Under the pieces are notes generated by a model. The model was not told the DNA's origin. It made no database searches and was given only the letters and a program-made list of their open reading frames with translations. A program made the position numbers and the translations under genes. This document shows positions 17,350 to 24,934 of a DNA stretch of 34,226 nucleotides, piece after piece (within the stretch, counting starts at the first letter, position 1; every line of letters begins with the position of its first letter). The DNA is taken from NCBI GenBank assembly GCA_043744805.1, contig JAYTTZ010000079.1, positions 1 to 34,226 on the forward strand. Direction: 5' to 3'. The DNA comes from Ga0077536 sp043744805. GTDB lineage: Bacteria > Pseudomonadota > Gammaproteobacteria > Ga0077536.

Positions 17350-18527
17350 TAGCGTGGTCCTCGGGCGCGGGCTTCGGCCGGGCGTTCGTAGGCCGTGGCA
17401 GGCACGGGAATCGAGTTGGCGGATTCGGCGGCAGAAGCCGAGCCGGCAGTAGGGTCGGTGGCGGGGGACTGGCGCCCACGCTCGAGCAGGCGGTCGAGCG
17501 GCAGCACCGTCATGTTGGCGCCCGACTTGCCGTCCATCACCACCTTGGTGCTGTTGCGAAGCACGGACTGCATGGCGTCGAAGTACATTCGATCCCGGGT
17601 GACCCCGGGGGACTTCTGGTACTCGGTGAGCAGTTGGGTGAAGCGACGTGAATCACCTTCCGCCCGCGACAGCACCTGTTCCTTGTATGCCTTTGCTTCA
17701 AGGCGCACGCGATCGGCGTTGCCTGCGGAGCGCTCGGTGACTTCGTTGCTATAGGCCTCGGCCTCGTTGATCTTGCGCTGCTCGTCTTCGCGCGCCTTGA
17801 TGGCGTCGTCGTAGGCGGCCTTCACTTCTTCGGGCGGGTTGGCCGAGAGCAGGTTCACGCTGGTCACCGCGATGCCCGACTTGTAGTTGTCGAGCATCTG
17901 CTGCATGAGTTCGGTGGCCTTCAGCGCGATGTCGGCGCGCCCTTCGCCAATCACGTAATCGAAGGTGCTGGTGCCTATGACGTCGCGAATGGCGGTTTCG
18001 GCGACCCGCTGCACGGAGGCATCGGGATCAGAAATCTCGAACAGGTAGTTCGTGACGTCCTTCAGGCGGTACTGCACCGCAATCTGGACGTCGACGATGT
18101 TTTCGTCCTGGGTCAGCATGGTGGCGTTGACCGGGAAGGCACGAATCTGGTCGAGATTCACCCGCGTGACAGTTTCGATCGGACGAGGGAAGCGGATGTG
18201 CGGGCCAGGCTGCAAGATGGTTTTGTATTCACCGAAGCGCATCACGACGCCACGCTCGGCGGGTTCAATCTTCCAGAACATCTCCACGCCGAGCAGGAGA
18301 ACCGCAAAGCCCAGCACCGCGATGCCAATGAAAGCCGCGCCCGGACCTTCGGAACCGCCGCTGCCGCCACCGGCACCGCCACGCGGGCGCTGGCCGTTAC
18401 CGAACAGGCCGGACAACTTCTGCTGGATCTTGCGGAAGATTTCATCGAGATCAGGAGGCCCCTGTTCGTTGCGGCGTCCACCCCAGGGATCACGGTCATT
18501 GCCGTTGTTTGAATCATTCCAGGCCAT
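17349..18527 (-). CDS. hflK: FtsH protease activity modulator HflK
   Basis: A 392-residue partner of HflC. Seen: a glycine- and asparagine-rich cytoplasmic N-terminus (MAWNDSNNGNDRDPWGGRR), one membrane segment at about 64-86, the SPFH domain (VVMRFGEYKTILQPGPHIRF and after), and a coiled-coil region with DDAIKAREDEQRKINEAEAY. Together HflKC control FtsH access to membrane substrates. The ATG at 18527 is chosen because GAGAG precedes it and the MAWN start is characteristic of HflK. An in-frame ATG at 18551 would add 8 residues. The hflX stop lies 90 nt upstream. Confidence 0.95.
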   Translation of the reverse strand: MAWNDSNNGNDRDPWGGRRNEQGPPDLDEIFRKIQQKLSGLFGNGQRPRGGAGGGSGGSEGPGAAFIGIAVLGFAVLLLGVEMFWKIEPAERGVVMRFGEYKTILQPGPHIRFPRPIETVTRVNLDQIRAFPVNATMLTQDENIVDVQIAVQYRLKDVTNYLFEISDPDASVQRVAETAIRDVIGTSTFDYVIGEGRADIALKATELMQQMLDNYKSGIAVTSVNLLSANPPEEVKAAYDDAIKAREDEQRKINEAEAYSNEVTERSAGNADRVRLEAKAYKEQVLSRAEGDSRRFTQLLTEYQKSPGVTRDRMYFDAMQSVLRNSTKVVMDGKSGANMTVLPLDRLLERGRQSPATDPTAGSASAAESANSIPVPATAYERPAEARARGPR

Positions 18528-18617
18528 AAGGACTCTCGGGCACGGGGCCATTTAGGGGTCGGCATTGTAAGTGTTGTTCGCGCAAATCAGCAATGCGAGA
18601 GGCAACGGTGCTCGCCG

Positions 18618-19931
18618 TCACCCGGCGCCTTCGTGCCAGTCCTCTTCCTGCTGGGCCAGGTTGGTCGCAAGGTCCGGGTATTCCGCGAGGAGCCGACCCC
18701 AGCGTCCGGAGCCCAGGGTGACCTCGAGTTGCCAGCCGCCGGACTCATGGACCGTTTCATTGAGGACCGCGCCCAGGCCGAAGAGTTTCGCGCGCAGTCG
18801 CCCTTGCAACGGAGAGAGATCGAGTGTGCGGGCGACCTTTGCTTCGTCGAGGCGTGCAGCGACGGCCGCACGGAGCAAATCAAGGCCGGCGCCTGTACGC
18901 GCCGACACCCAGACAGCAACCGGTTCACCCCGCGCGCCATGCTCGACCCTGGGTTCAAAGGCAGGATTAAGGTCGATCTTGTTGTAGACCTCAAGCACCG
19001 GTTGCGCGCCGGCACCGATGCCATCGAGCACCTTCAGGACTTCCTCGCGCTTGATCTCGATGTCCTCCGCACAGCAGTCGATGACGTGCAGGAGCAGGGT
19101 GGCGTCGCGAGTTTCCTCCAAGGTGGCCTGGAAGGCGGCCACGAGATCGGGCGGCAGGTCGCGAATGAATCCCACGGTATCGCTGACCAGTACCGGATGC
19201 TCACCCGGCACGTTCATCCGACGCAAGGTGGTGTCGAGGGTCGCGAACAACTGGTCTGCCGTATAGAGGTCGCTTGCCGTGAGGACATTGAACAGCGTCG
19301 ATTTGCCCGCATTGGTATAGCCCACCAGCGCAGTCACCGACAGCGCGGCACGGCGGCGGGCCCGGCCACCTTGCTGGCGCCGTCTGCGGACCTTCTCAAG
19401 TTTGTCGTGAAGCTGCTTGATGCGCACGCCGATCAGGCGACGGTCGGTTTCAAGCTGCGTTTCACCCGGGCCGCGCAGGCCAATGCCGCCGCGCTGCCGT
19501 TCGAGGTGGGTCCAGCCGCGAACGAGTCGCGTGGACAGGTGCTGGAGCTGCGCCATCTCCACCTGCAGCTGGCCTTCGAAGGAGCGGGCGCGCTGCGCGA
19601 AGATGTCGAGGATGAGCCCGGTGCGGTCGAGCACCCGGCAATTGACCAGTCGTTCGAGGTTGCGCTCCTGTGCGGGGGACAGCGCCCGATCGAACAGCAC
19701 GACTTCGGCTTCGCTCTCCGCCACCAGGGCTTTCAGCTCGGTCGCCTTGCCCGCGCCCACGAAATGCTTTGGATCGGGCCGGTCGCGCCGCGCCGCGAGG
19801 ACCGCAACGCACTGGACGCCGGCCGACCTGGCAAGTTCGGCGAATTCTTCGGTATCGCAGGACGGCGCCGGAGGCGCGAGCGTGACATTGACCAGGACGG
19901 CGCGTTCGCCGCCGTGCGGGCGATCAAGCAA
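18618..19931 (-). CDS. hflX: Ribosome-rescue GTPase HflX
   Basis: A 437-residue GTPase of the TRAFAC class that binds the 50S subunit and splits stalled or stress-arrested ribosomes. Seen: the N-terminal HflX domain, the hallmark GLRGPGETQLETDRR (151-165), a basic helical linker, then G1 GYTNAGKST (204-212), G3 DTVGF and G4 NKID. The start is TTG at 19931. It yields MLDRPHGGERAVLV, which aligns with the conserved HflX N-terminus, and there is no ATG that fits. No Shine-Dalgarno is visible. Translation may be coupled to hfq, whose stop lies 15 nt upstream. Confidence 0.94.
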   Translation of the reverse strand: MLDRPHGGERAVLVNVTLAPPAPSCDTEEFAELARSAGVQCVAVLAARRDRPDPKHFVGAGKATELKALVAESEAEVVLFDRALSPAQERNLERLVNCRVLDRTGLILDIFAQRARSFEGQLQVEMAQLQHLSTRLVRGWTHLERQRGGIGLRGPGETQLETDRRLIGVRIKQLHDKLEKVRRRRQQGGRARRRAALSVTALVGYTNAGKSTLFNVLTASDLYTADQLFATLDTTLRRMNVPGEHPVLVSDTVGFIRDLPPDLVAAFQATLEETRDATLLLHVIDCCAEDIEIKREEVLKVLDGIGAGAQPVLEVYNKIDLNPAFEPRVEHGARGEPVAVWVSARTGAGLDLLRAAVAARLDEAKVARTLDLSPLQGRLRAKLFGLGAVLNETVHESGGWQLEVTLGSGRWGRLLAEYPDLATNLAQQEEDWHEGAG

Positions 19932-19946
19932 GGGAAGCCAACCGGA

Positions 19947-20201
19947 TCATTCGTCCTCTGAATCACCATCAGTCTCGCCATCGGCGCGCGGCAGTTTCAC
20001 GTTGCGCGCGGGGACGACGGTGGAAATGGCGTGCTTGTAGACCATCTGGCTGACCGAATTCTTGAGCAGGATGACGAACTGGTCGAAGGATTCAACTTGC
20101 CCCTGCAGCTTGATGCCGTTGACCAGGTAGATCGACACCGGTACGCGTTCCTTGCGTAGGGCATTCAGGTAAGGCTCTTGAAGAGATTGGCCTTTGCTCA
20201 T
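19947..20201 (-). CDS. hfq: RNA chaperone Hfq
   Basis: An 84-residue Sm-like protein whose hexameric ring pairs small RNAs with mRNAs. Seen: the N-terminal QEPYLNALRKERVPVSIYL, the Sm1 region VNGIKLQGQVESFDQFVILL, and Sm2 with YKHAIST, including the proximal-site KH motif. The C-terminal tail is short and acidic (DGETDGDSEDE), much shorter than in E. coli. AGGAGA lies 5-6 nt before the ATG, one of the best RBSs in the window. Its leader contains two hairpins and a candidate promoter (see separate entries). Confidence 0.97.
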   Translation of the reverse strand: MSKGQSLQEPYLNALRKERVPVSIYLVNGIKLQGQVESFDQFVILLKNSVSQMVYKHAISTVVPARNVKLPRADGETDGDSEDE

Positions 20202-20246
20202 GAGATTCTCCTGTTTTTATCGAAACATGGGCTTCTGCAGGTCGCT

Positions 20247-20301
20247 GTCATCCGGTCGCGGTGGGCCGGATGACGTTAACGCGGGTTCGCCATCGACCCG
20301 C
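20247..20301 (-). promoter_or_regulatory. Two hairpins in the hfq leader
   Basis: In the 152-nt miaA-hfq gap, two inverted repeats lie in tandem: a 9-bp stem (20247-20255 with 20266-20274, 10-nt loop) and a 6-bp stem GCGGGT/ACCCGC (20281-20286 with 20296-20301). Neither is followed by a T run in the direction of transcription, so they are unlikely to be a simple miaA terminator. They lie 46-100 nt upstream of the hfq start and could serve RNA processing, stability or autoregulation. Confidence 0.55.
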
Positions 20302-20322
20302 AAATGCCACAGAAGCCGAGCC

Positions 20323-20328
20323 AGTATA
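20323..20328 (-). promoter_or_regulatory. Candidate -10 element of an internal hfq promoter
   Basis: TATACT on the minus strand matches the sigma70 -10 consensus at five of six positions and sits in the miaA-hfq gap, about 120 nt before hfq. A good -35 at 17 nt is not present; ATGACA occurs but only 12 nt away. In E. coli hfq also has its own promoters within the miaA region, which makes an internal promoter plausible. Confidence 0.35.
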
Positions 20329-20353
20329 ACCATGAAACGCTGTCATTGACCGC

Positions 20354-21286
20354 TTATCGAAGCACGCGCAGCAAGGTTTCCCGGCTGGCCTGTGTCGGGC
20401 CGTCGAGCCAGGCTTCGGCGACCTCGTGGCGGAACCAGGTGTACTGCCGCTTGGCGTACTGCGCGGTGCCATTGACGGCTAGTGCGACCATCGCAGCGTG
20501 GTCGAGTTCGCCTTCGAGGTAACGCCAGATGGCGCGATAACCGACGGCCCGCAGGGCCGGGCGGTCCAAGGTCAAGCCGGGGCGCTCGCGCAGCGCCGCG
20601 ACCTCGTTGATGAAGCCCCGGTCCAGCATCCCGTGGAAGCGGTCCCGCTGGCGCGCCCGAAGTCCGTCGCGATCAGCCGGTGCGAGGATGAATTTGCGGA
20701 AGCGACGGGCGGGCGTGGGGGCGTCCTCTGCCAGGTAGCTCGACATTGTTCGCCCGCCCACTTGCCAAACCGCGAGCGCGCGCACGATGCGCTGGGGATC
20801 GTTAGGATGGATCCGCGCGGCGCTGGCCGGGTCGATCCCGGCCAGTCGCACATGCAGGGCCGCGCTACCCGCGACCGCCAGCTGCCGCTCCAGATCGTCG
20901 CGCACGGTTTGCGGTACGTGCGGCATCTCGGCGATGCCGGTCTCGAGCCGGCACAGGTAGAGCCCGGTGCCCCCCACCAGCAGTGGGATGCGCCCACGTG
21001 CTTCGATGTCGGCAATCGCAGCGGCGGCGTCCACGCAAAAGCGCGCCACCGAATAGGCGTCCCGCGGGTCGCAGAGATCGATGAGGTGGTGGCGCACGCG
21101 GCAGCGCTCGAAGGGGTCTGGTTTTGCGGTACCGATATCCATGCCACGGTAGACCAGGGCCGAATCAACACTGACGATTTCAATCGGGAGCCGCGCCGCC
21201 AGCCAGAGCGCCAGCGCCGTCTTGCCAGTCCCGGTGGGGCCCATCAGGCAGGCGACCGGTGGCAGTTCCCGAACCCGTGTGCTCAT
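20354..21286 (-). CDS. miaA: tRNA dimethylallyltransferase
   Basis: Transfers dimethylallyl to adenosine-37 of tRNAs reading codons that begin with U, the first step to ms2i6A. Seen: P-loop GPTGTGKT (16-23), SVDSALVYRGMDIGTAKP, LVGGTGLYL, the NDPQRIVRALAVW segment and the C-terminal GTAQYAKRQYTWFRH. The 310-residue length is standard. The start is the ATG at 21286, which overlaps the mutL stop as ATGA. An in-frame extension to 21565 merely reads mutL in another frame. Confidence 0.95.
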   Translation of the reverse strand: MSTRVRELPPVACLMGPTGTGKTALALWLAARLPIEIVSVDSALVYRGMDIGTAKPDPFERCRVRHHLIDLCDPRDAYSVARFCVDAAAAIADIEARGRIPLLVGGTGLYLCRLETGIAEMPHVPQTVRDDLERQLAVAGSAALHVRLAGIDPASAARIHPNDPQRIVRALAVWQVGGRTMSSYLAEDAPTPARRFRKFILAPADRDGLRARQRDRFHGMLDRGFINEVAALRERPGLTLDRPALRAVGYRAIWRYLEGELDHAAMVALAVNGTAQYAKRQYTWFRHEVAEAWLDGPTQASRETLLRVLR

Positions 21287-22911
21287 TCGTCGAACAGCGC
21301 CTGGAGGCCACTGGCGTCGAGCCGCCGCGTGTAGGGCGCGAGCGAAAGTCCGACTTCCTCGACCAGACCCTGCCAGCGCTGCCACCACGCCTTGCGCGCC
21401 AGATCGGTGGTCGGCACCTGCAGGGACGCTGCGAGCGCGTCCGCCAGCCAGGCCGGTGGCGCCTGGCTGCCCCGGCGTGCGAGTGCCAGCCCCAGCGCGC
21501 GAGCGTCGATCTCGGGCGCGCTGCGCGGCAGGGCACGTAGCGCCAGGGTACCGCCCTCCAGCCATTGGACCACCAGGCCCAGCGCCTTAAGACCGTCGGT
21601 GACCGCCGCCGCCTCGGCCCTATCGGCACACTCGATGCGGACGGGAAACAGCAGCGGCCGATGGGCGGCAGGGTCCGCTTCCGCTTCCAGGCGACGGCAC
21701 AGCACCTGCGCCACGAGACGGCGTAAATCAACCAGTTCCAGGACGTCGTCTGTCTGCAGGACAAGATACCGACCTGCCAGCAACCACAAACTGCCGGTGA
21801 CGGACAGGGGCGGCGACGGCACCGGCGTCTCCCGAACTGCTGCCGGCCCCGCGAACAGCCGTCCGCGGGTAGGCGGCACACGGTAGTCCTGCGCCACTAC
21901 CGCACTGATTGACGCAGACGGCAAATTTTCGACCAAGGCCGCGCGTACCGCCGCAAAGACCAGATCATGGACTTCACGCAGTTCCTGAAAACGGACTTCG
22001 AGCTTTCCAGGATGCACGTTAACGTCAACTTCTTCTGGAGAAAGCTCGATCTGCAAGGCGTAGCAAGGCTTTCTTCCCTCAGGGATCTTGTCCTCGAAGG
22101 CCAGCCGTATGGCGTGGGAAAGATGCCGGTCCTGAATTACGCGCTGGTTAACTGAAATCATCTGGAGGTCGTTCTGGCTCCGCGCCAAGGTCGGACCTGC
22201 GACCAAGCCAAACACCCGGAGCCGGTCGTTGGCGCGTTCGACCGGACGGGCCGCCGTGGCGAATTCGGCGCCAAACAAGGCGCGAAGCCGGCGCGCGGCC
22301 GTGGCCTCGTCGACCGCTGCAGGCAGGTTCAACGCGCGCTGTCCGTCATGCCATAGGGTGAAGTTCACCAGTGGGGTGCAGAAGGCTATCCGCCGGACCA
22401 GTTGCTGGACGTGCAGCCATTCCGTCTGGGGCTGGCGAAGGAAGCGACGACGGGCGGGGATGCGACCAAAGAGGTCGCGGACCTCCACCGTGGTACCGCC
22501 TGGATGGGCAGCCGGACCCAGGACGCCGCCGACAAGCTGCCAGGCGTGGGACTCGCCCGGCACGTAGCTGGTAAGGGTGAGTGTGGTGACGGCGTCGATC
22601 GCGGCCAGCGCCTCACCCCTGAAGCCCAGCGAGATCAATCGCGGCAGCTGGTCGGCACTGACGAGCTTGCTGGTGCAGTGCCGCTGCAGGGCGAGTCCTA
22701 GCTGTTCGCCGGGCATTCCGCAGCCATCGTCGCGGACCTGCAGGCGCCGGATGCCGCCCTCCTCCACTTCGATGTCGATACGGGTGGCGCCGGCGTCGAG
22801 GCTGTTTTCGATCAGTTCCTTGGCAATCGAGACTGGACGCTCGACGACTTCACCGGCGGCAATCTGGTTGATGACCGATTCGGCAAGCGGCCTGATGACA
22901 GGAAGGCTCAT
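21283..22911 (-). CDS. mutL: DNA mismatch repair protein MutL, short form without endonuclease motif
   Basis: A GHKL ATPase linking MutS mismatch recognition to strand incision. The N-terminal ATPase is complete: ELIENSLDAGAT (32-43), DDGCGM (61-66), TSK and SLGFRGEAL (94-102). The C-terminal dimerisation domain has LVLQTDDVLELVDLRRLVAQ, and no DQHA-x2-E-x4-E metal-binding endonuclease motif is visible. That places it with E. coli-type MutL proteins, which depend on MutH. At 542 residues it is shorter than the 615 of E. coli, mostly through a short linker. Whether MutH and Dam exist in this genome cannot be told here. It starts 47 nt after the amiC stop. Confidence 0.94.
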   Translation of the reverse strand: MSLPVIRPLAESVINQIAAGEVVERPVSIAKELIENSLDAGATRIDIEVEEGGIRRLQVRDDGCGMPGEQLGLALQRHCTSKLVSADQLPRLISLGFRGEALAAIDAVTTLTLTSYVPGESHAWQLVGGVLGPAAHPGGTTVEVRDLFGRIPARRRFLRQPQTEWLHVQQLVRRIAFCTPLVNFTLWHDGQRALNLPAAVDEATAARRLRALFGAEFATAARPVERANDRLRVFGLVAGPTLARSQNDLQMISVNQRVIQDRHLSHAIRLAFEDKIPEGRKPCYALQIELSPEEVDVNVHPGKLEVRFQELREVHDLVFAAVRAALVENLPSASISAVVAQDYRVPPTRGRLFAGPAAVRETPVPSPPLSVTGSLWLLAGRYLVLQTDDVLELVDLRRLVAQVLCRRLEAEADPAAHRPLLFPVRIECADRAEAAAVTDGLKALGLVVQWLEGGTLALRALPRSAPEIDARALGLALARRGSQAPPAWLADALAASLQVPTTDLARKAWWQRWQGLVEEVGLSLAPYTRRLDASGLQALFDE

Positions 22912-22958
22912 GGCCCCGGAGTTTAGAGCCCATCCCGGAAATAATCAGGGCCGAGGCT

Positions 22959-24362
22959 TCAGGGGATGCGCAAAAGCTCGCCCACCTTCACCGTGTCGTC
23001 ATTCAGGTTGTTGGCAAGACGGATACGCTCGGAAGTCACGGCATAGTGGCTCGCGATGCCCGACAGCGTGTCGCCTTCGCCTACGCGATGCCGGTGCCGA
23101 CCCGGATCGGCCGCCTCCGCCACCCTGCCCCGCGCGCTTTCGCGGTCGTCGAAATAACTCATGATGCCGTCACGGATGGCACCGGCAAGCGTGCGGCGGA
23201 AGCTCGCGTTGCGCAGCCGCTGCTCTTCTTCGGGATTGCTGATGAAGGCGGTTTCCACCAGCAGCGACGGGATATCTGGCGACTTCAGCACCATGAACCC
23301 CGCCTGCTGGATGCGATTGAAATGCAGCGGTCCAATCTTGCGCAGCGACGCCAGGACGGCGTCCGCCACGGTAATGCTGGTTTCCAGCGAGGCACTCTGG
23401 GAAAGATCGAGCAGCACCGATCTGAGCTGCGGATCCTTGTCGGCCAAGGTCAGGCCACCCACGAAATCAGCGCCGTTTTCGCGCTCCGCCAGCCATCGGG
23501 CGGCCTCGCTGCTGGCCCCACGGTTGGAAAGCACGAACACCGACGAACCGCGCACGTTTGGATTCTGGAAGGCGTCGGCGTGGACCGAGACGAAGAGATC
23601 CGCCTTGTGCGCCCGTGCCCGCGCCATGCGTTCGCGCAGCCCGACGTAATAGTCACCGTCCCGAATCAGCACGGCCTGCATGCCGCGCTGCTGGTTGATG
23701 AGTTGGGCAAGCTCGCGGGCGACGGCCAGGGCGACGTCCTTTTCATGCGTGCCCCGTGGACCAATCGCACCCACGTCGTCCCCGCCATGGCCGGCGTCGA
23801 CGGCAATCACCACGCCGTCGCGGCGCCAGGCCGGCAGCCGACTGGGGGGATTGGACGCGGTTGCGGTGTCGCCTGCAGTGGATGACACCATGGGTGTCTT
23901 TGCCACGGGCACCACCGGCGCTGGTGCCCGGATGGCCGCGAGCGCCGGAGGAGGCGTTATCGCCGGGGCCGGCAGAGCCTTCTGCTGGTCGATCAGATCA
24001 AGCACGACCCGGTGCCCATAGGGTGCGGCCGGCGGCAGCAGGGCATCCTGAAGGACCACGGGGCGCGAGAGTTCAAGGACTACGCGCAAGCCCTGCTTGC
24101 CTCGCGGGGCGGAGCGGATCGAGGTAATCCGCGCGTCGTGCAACGCCAATATCCTGGCAGCGTCCCGCGCACGGAGGTCGTCGAAATCAATGACCACCCG
24201 ATGGGGGTTGGCGACCGTGAAGGCCTCGAATCGAGTCGACGCGCTCAGTTCGAATACCACGCGCGTCTGCCCCGGAGCCTGCCAGGCGCGCACCGCGGTG
24301 AGTTCAGCAGCCCACGCGCTGCTTACCCCCAGCAGGGAAATCAGGAAAATCCGGGCGAACAT
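22959..24362 (-). CDS. amiC: N-acetylmuramoyl-L-alanine amidase, AmiC-like with LysM
   Basis: A periplasmic zinc amidase that cleaves septal peptidoglycan during daughter-cell separation. Order: signal peptide (MFARIFLISLLG...AWA), AMIN domain (about 20-130) for localisation, a Pro/Ala-rich linker, the Amidase_3 domain with zinc ligands in VDAGHGGDD, the Glu of GTHEKDV, the His of SVHADAF and the Glu of VETAFISNPEEE, then one C-terminal LysM (GEGDTLSGIASHY). With a LysM it also resembles AmiB, so the symbol is approximate. The ATG at 24362 gives a normal signal peptide, but its AGGGG lies too far upstream. A TTG at 24425 would add 21 residues and translate through a hairpin. Confidence 0.9.
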   Translation of the reverse strand: MFARIFLISLLGVSSAWAAELTAVRAWQAPGQTRVVFELSASTRFEAFTVANPHRVVIDFDDLRARDAARILALHDARITSIRSAPRGKQGLRVVLELSRPVVLQDALLPPAAPYGHRVVLDLIDQQKALPAPAITPPPALAAIRAPAPVVPVAKTPMVSSTAGDTATASNPPSRLPAWRRDGVVIAVDAGHGGDDVGAIGPRGTHEKDVALAVARELAQLINQQRGMQAVLIRDGDYYVGLRERMARARAHKADLFVSVHADAFQNPNVRGSSVFVLSNRGASSEAARWLAERENGADFVGGLTLADKDPQLRSVLLDLSQSASLETSITVADAVLASLRKIGPLHFNRIQQAGFMVLKSPDIPSLLVETAFISNPEEEQRLRNASFRRTLAGAIRDGIMSYFDDRESARGRVAEAADPGRHRHRVGEGDTLSGIASHYAVTSERIRLANNLNDDTVKVGELLRIP

Positions 24363-24376
24363 GGAGATAGCATCGA

Positions 24377-24401
24377 CCCCTGAAGCGCTTCGGGGCTTTT
24401 T
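24377..24401 (+). terminator. Terminator-shaped hairpin, plus-strand orientation, upstream of amiC
   Basis: On the plus strand CCCC, a bulged T, GAA, a GCGC loop, TTC and GGGG form a stem followed by CTTTTT. It has all the features of an intrinsic terminator for rightward transcripts, yet no plus-strand gene precedes it. On the minus strand it folds into a hairpin in the amiC leader, 15 nt before the ATG, without a T tail. It may stop antisense transcription or shape the amiC leader. Confidence 0.6.
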
Positions 24402-24451
24402 AGCCGCTGCCCGACTAATATTCAAGTGAAATATCAGGAAGTGCCGTATCC

Positions 24452-24931
24452 CTATGAATCAAATGAAATAGAAAGACCATCCTCCAGCGCTTTCTGGAGC
24501 CCGGGGAGGCTGGTTTCCAGGGCGACGTCACGAGCGTCATGGTCGCGCGGGGACAAGGCAACCCGCAGGCTTGGCGGGGGTAGCGACGCCCCCGCACGCG
24601 ACGGCCATTCAATGAGGCAGACATCCTGCGAGGCGAGGAAGTCGTCGAAGCCGAGGTAATGGAGCTCGTCCGGGTCATTGATGCGGTAAAGATCGAAGTG
24701 ATGCACCCGGCGTCCGCCGAGCAGGTAGGACTCCACCACCGTGAAGGTTGGGCTTTTCACTTTGCCGGCATGGCCAAGCGCCCGGAGGAAACCTCGCGCA
24801 AAGGTGGTTTTGCCGGCGGCGAGGGGGCCGTCGAGCAGGATCAACATGCCGGGGGTCGCCAGGCGCGCGATGCACGCGGCGAGTGCCAGGGTCGCTGCCT
24901 CGTTCCGCACCGTGAACCGCGCCGTCGCCAT
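24452..24931 (-). CDS. tsaE: tRNA threonylcarbamoyladenosine biosynthesis ATPase TsaE
   Basis: An ATPase that works with TsaB, TsaC and TsaD to make t6A37 in tRNAs reading ANN codons. Seen in 159 residues: the P-loop GPLAAGKTT (35-43), SPTFTVVESY (60-69), HFDLYRINDPDELHYLGFDDF, and VCLIEWP. All family hallmarks are present. The start lies 3 nt after the nnr stop, as in the E. coli nnr-tsaE pair. The gap to amiC contains the terminator-shaped hairpin. Confidence 0.95.
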   Translation of the reverse strand: MATARFTVRNEAATLALAACIARLATPGMLILLDGPLAAGKTTFARGFLRALGHAGKVKSPTFTVVESYLLGGRRVHHFDLYRINDPDELHYLGFDDFLASQDVCLIEWPSRAGASLPPPSLRVALSPRDHDARDVALETSLPGLQKALEDGLSISFDS

Positions 24932-24934
24932 GGC

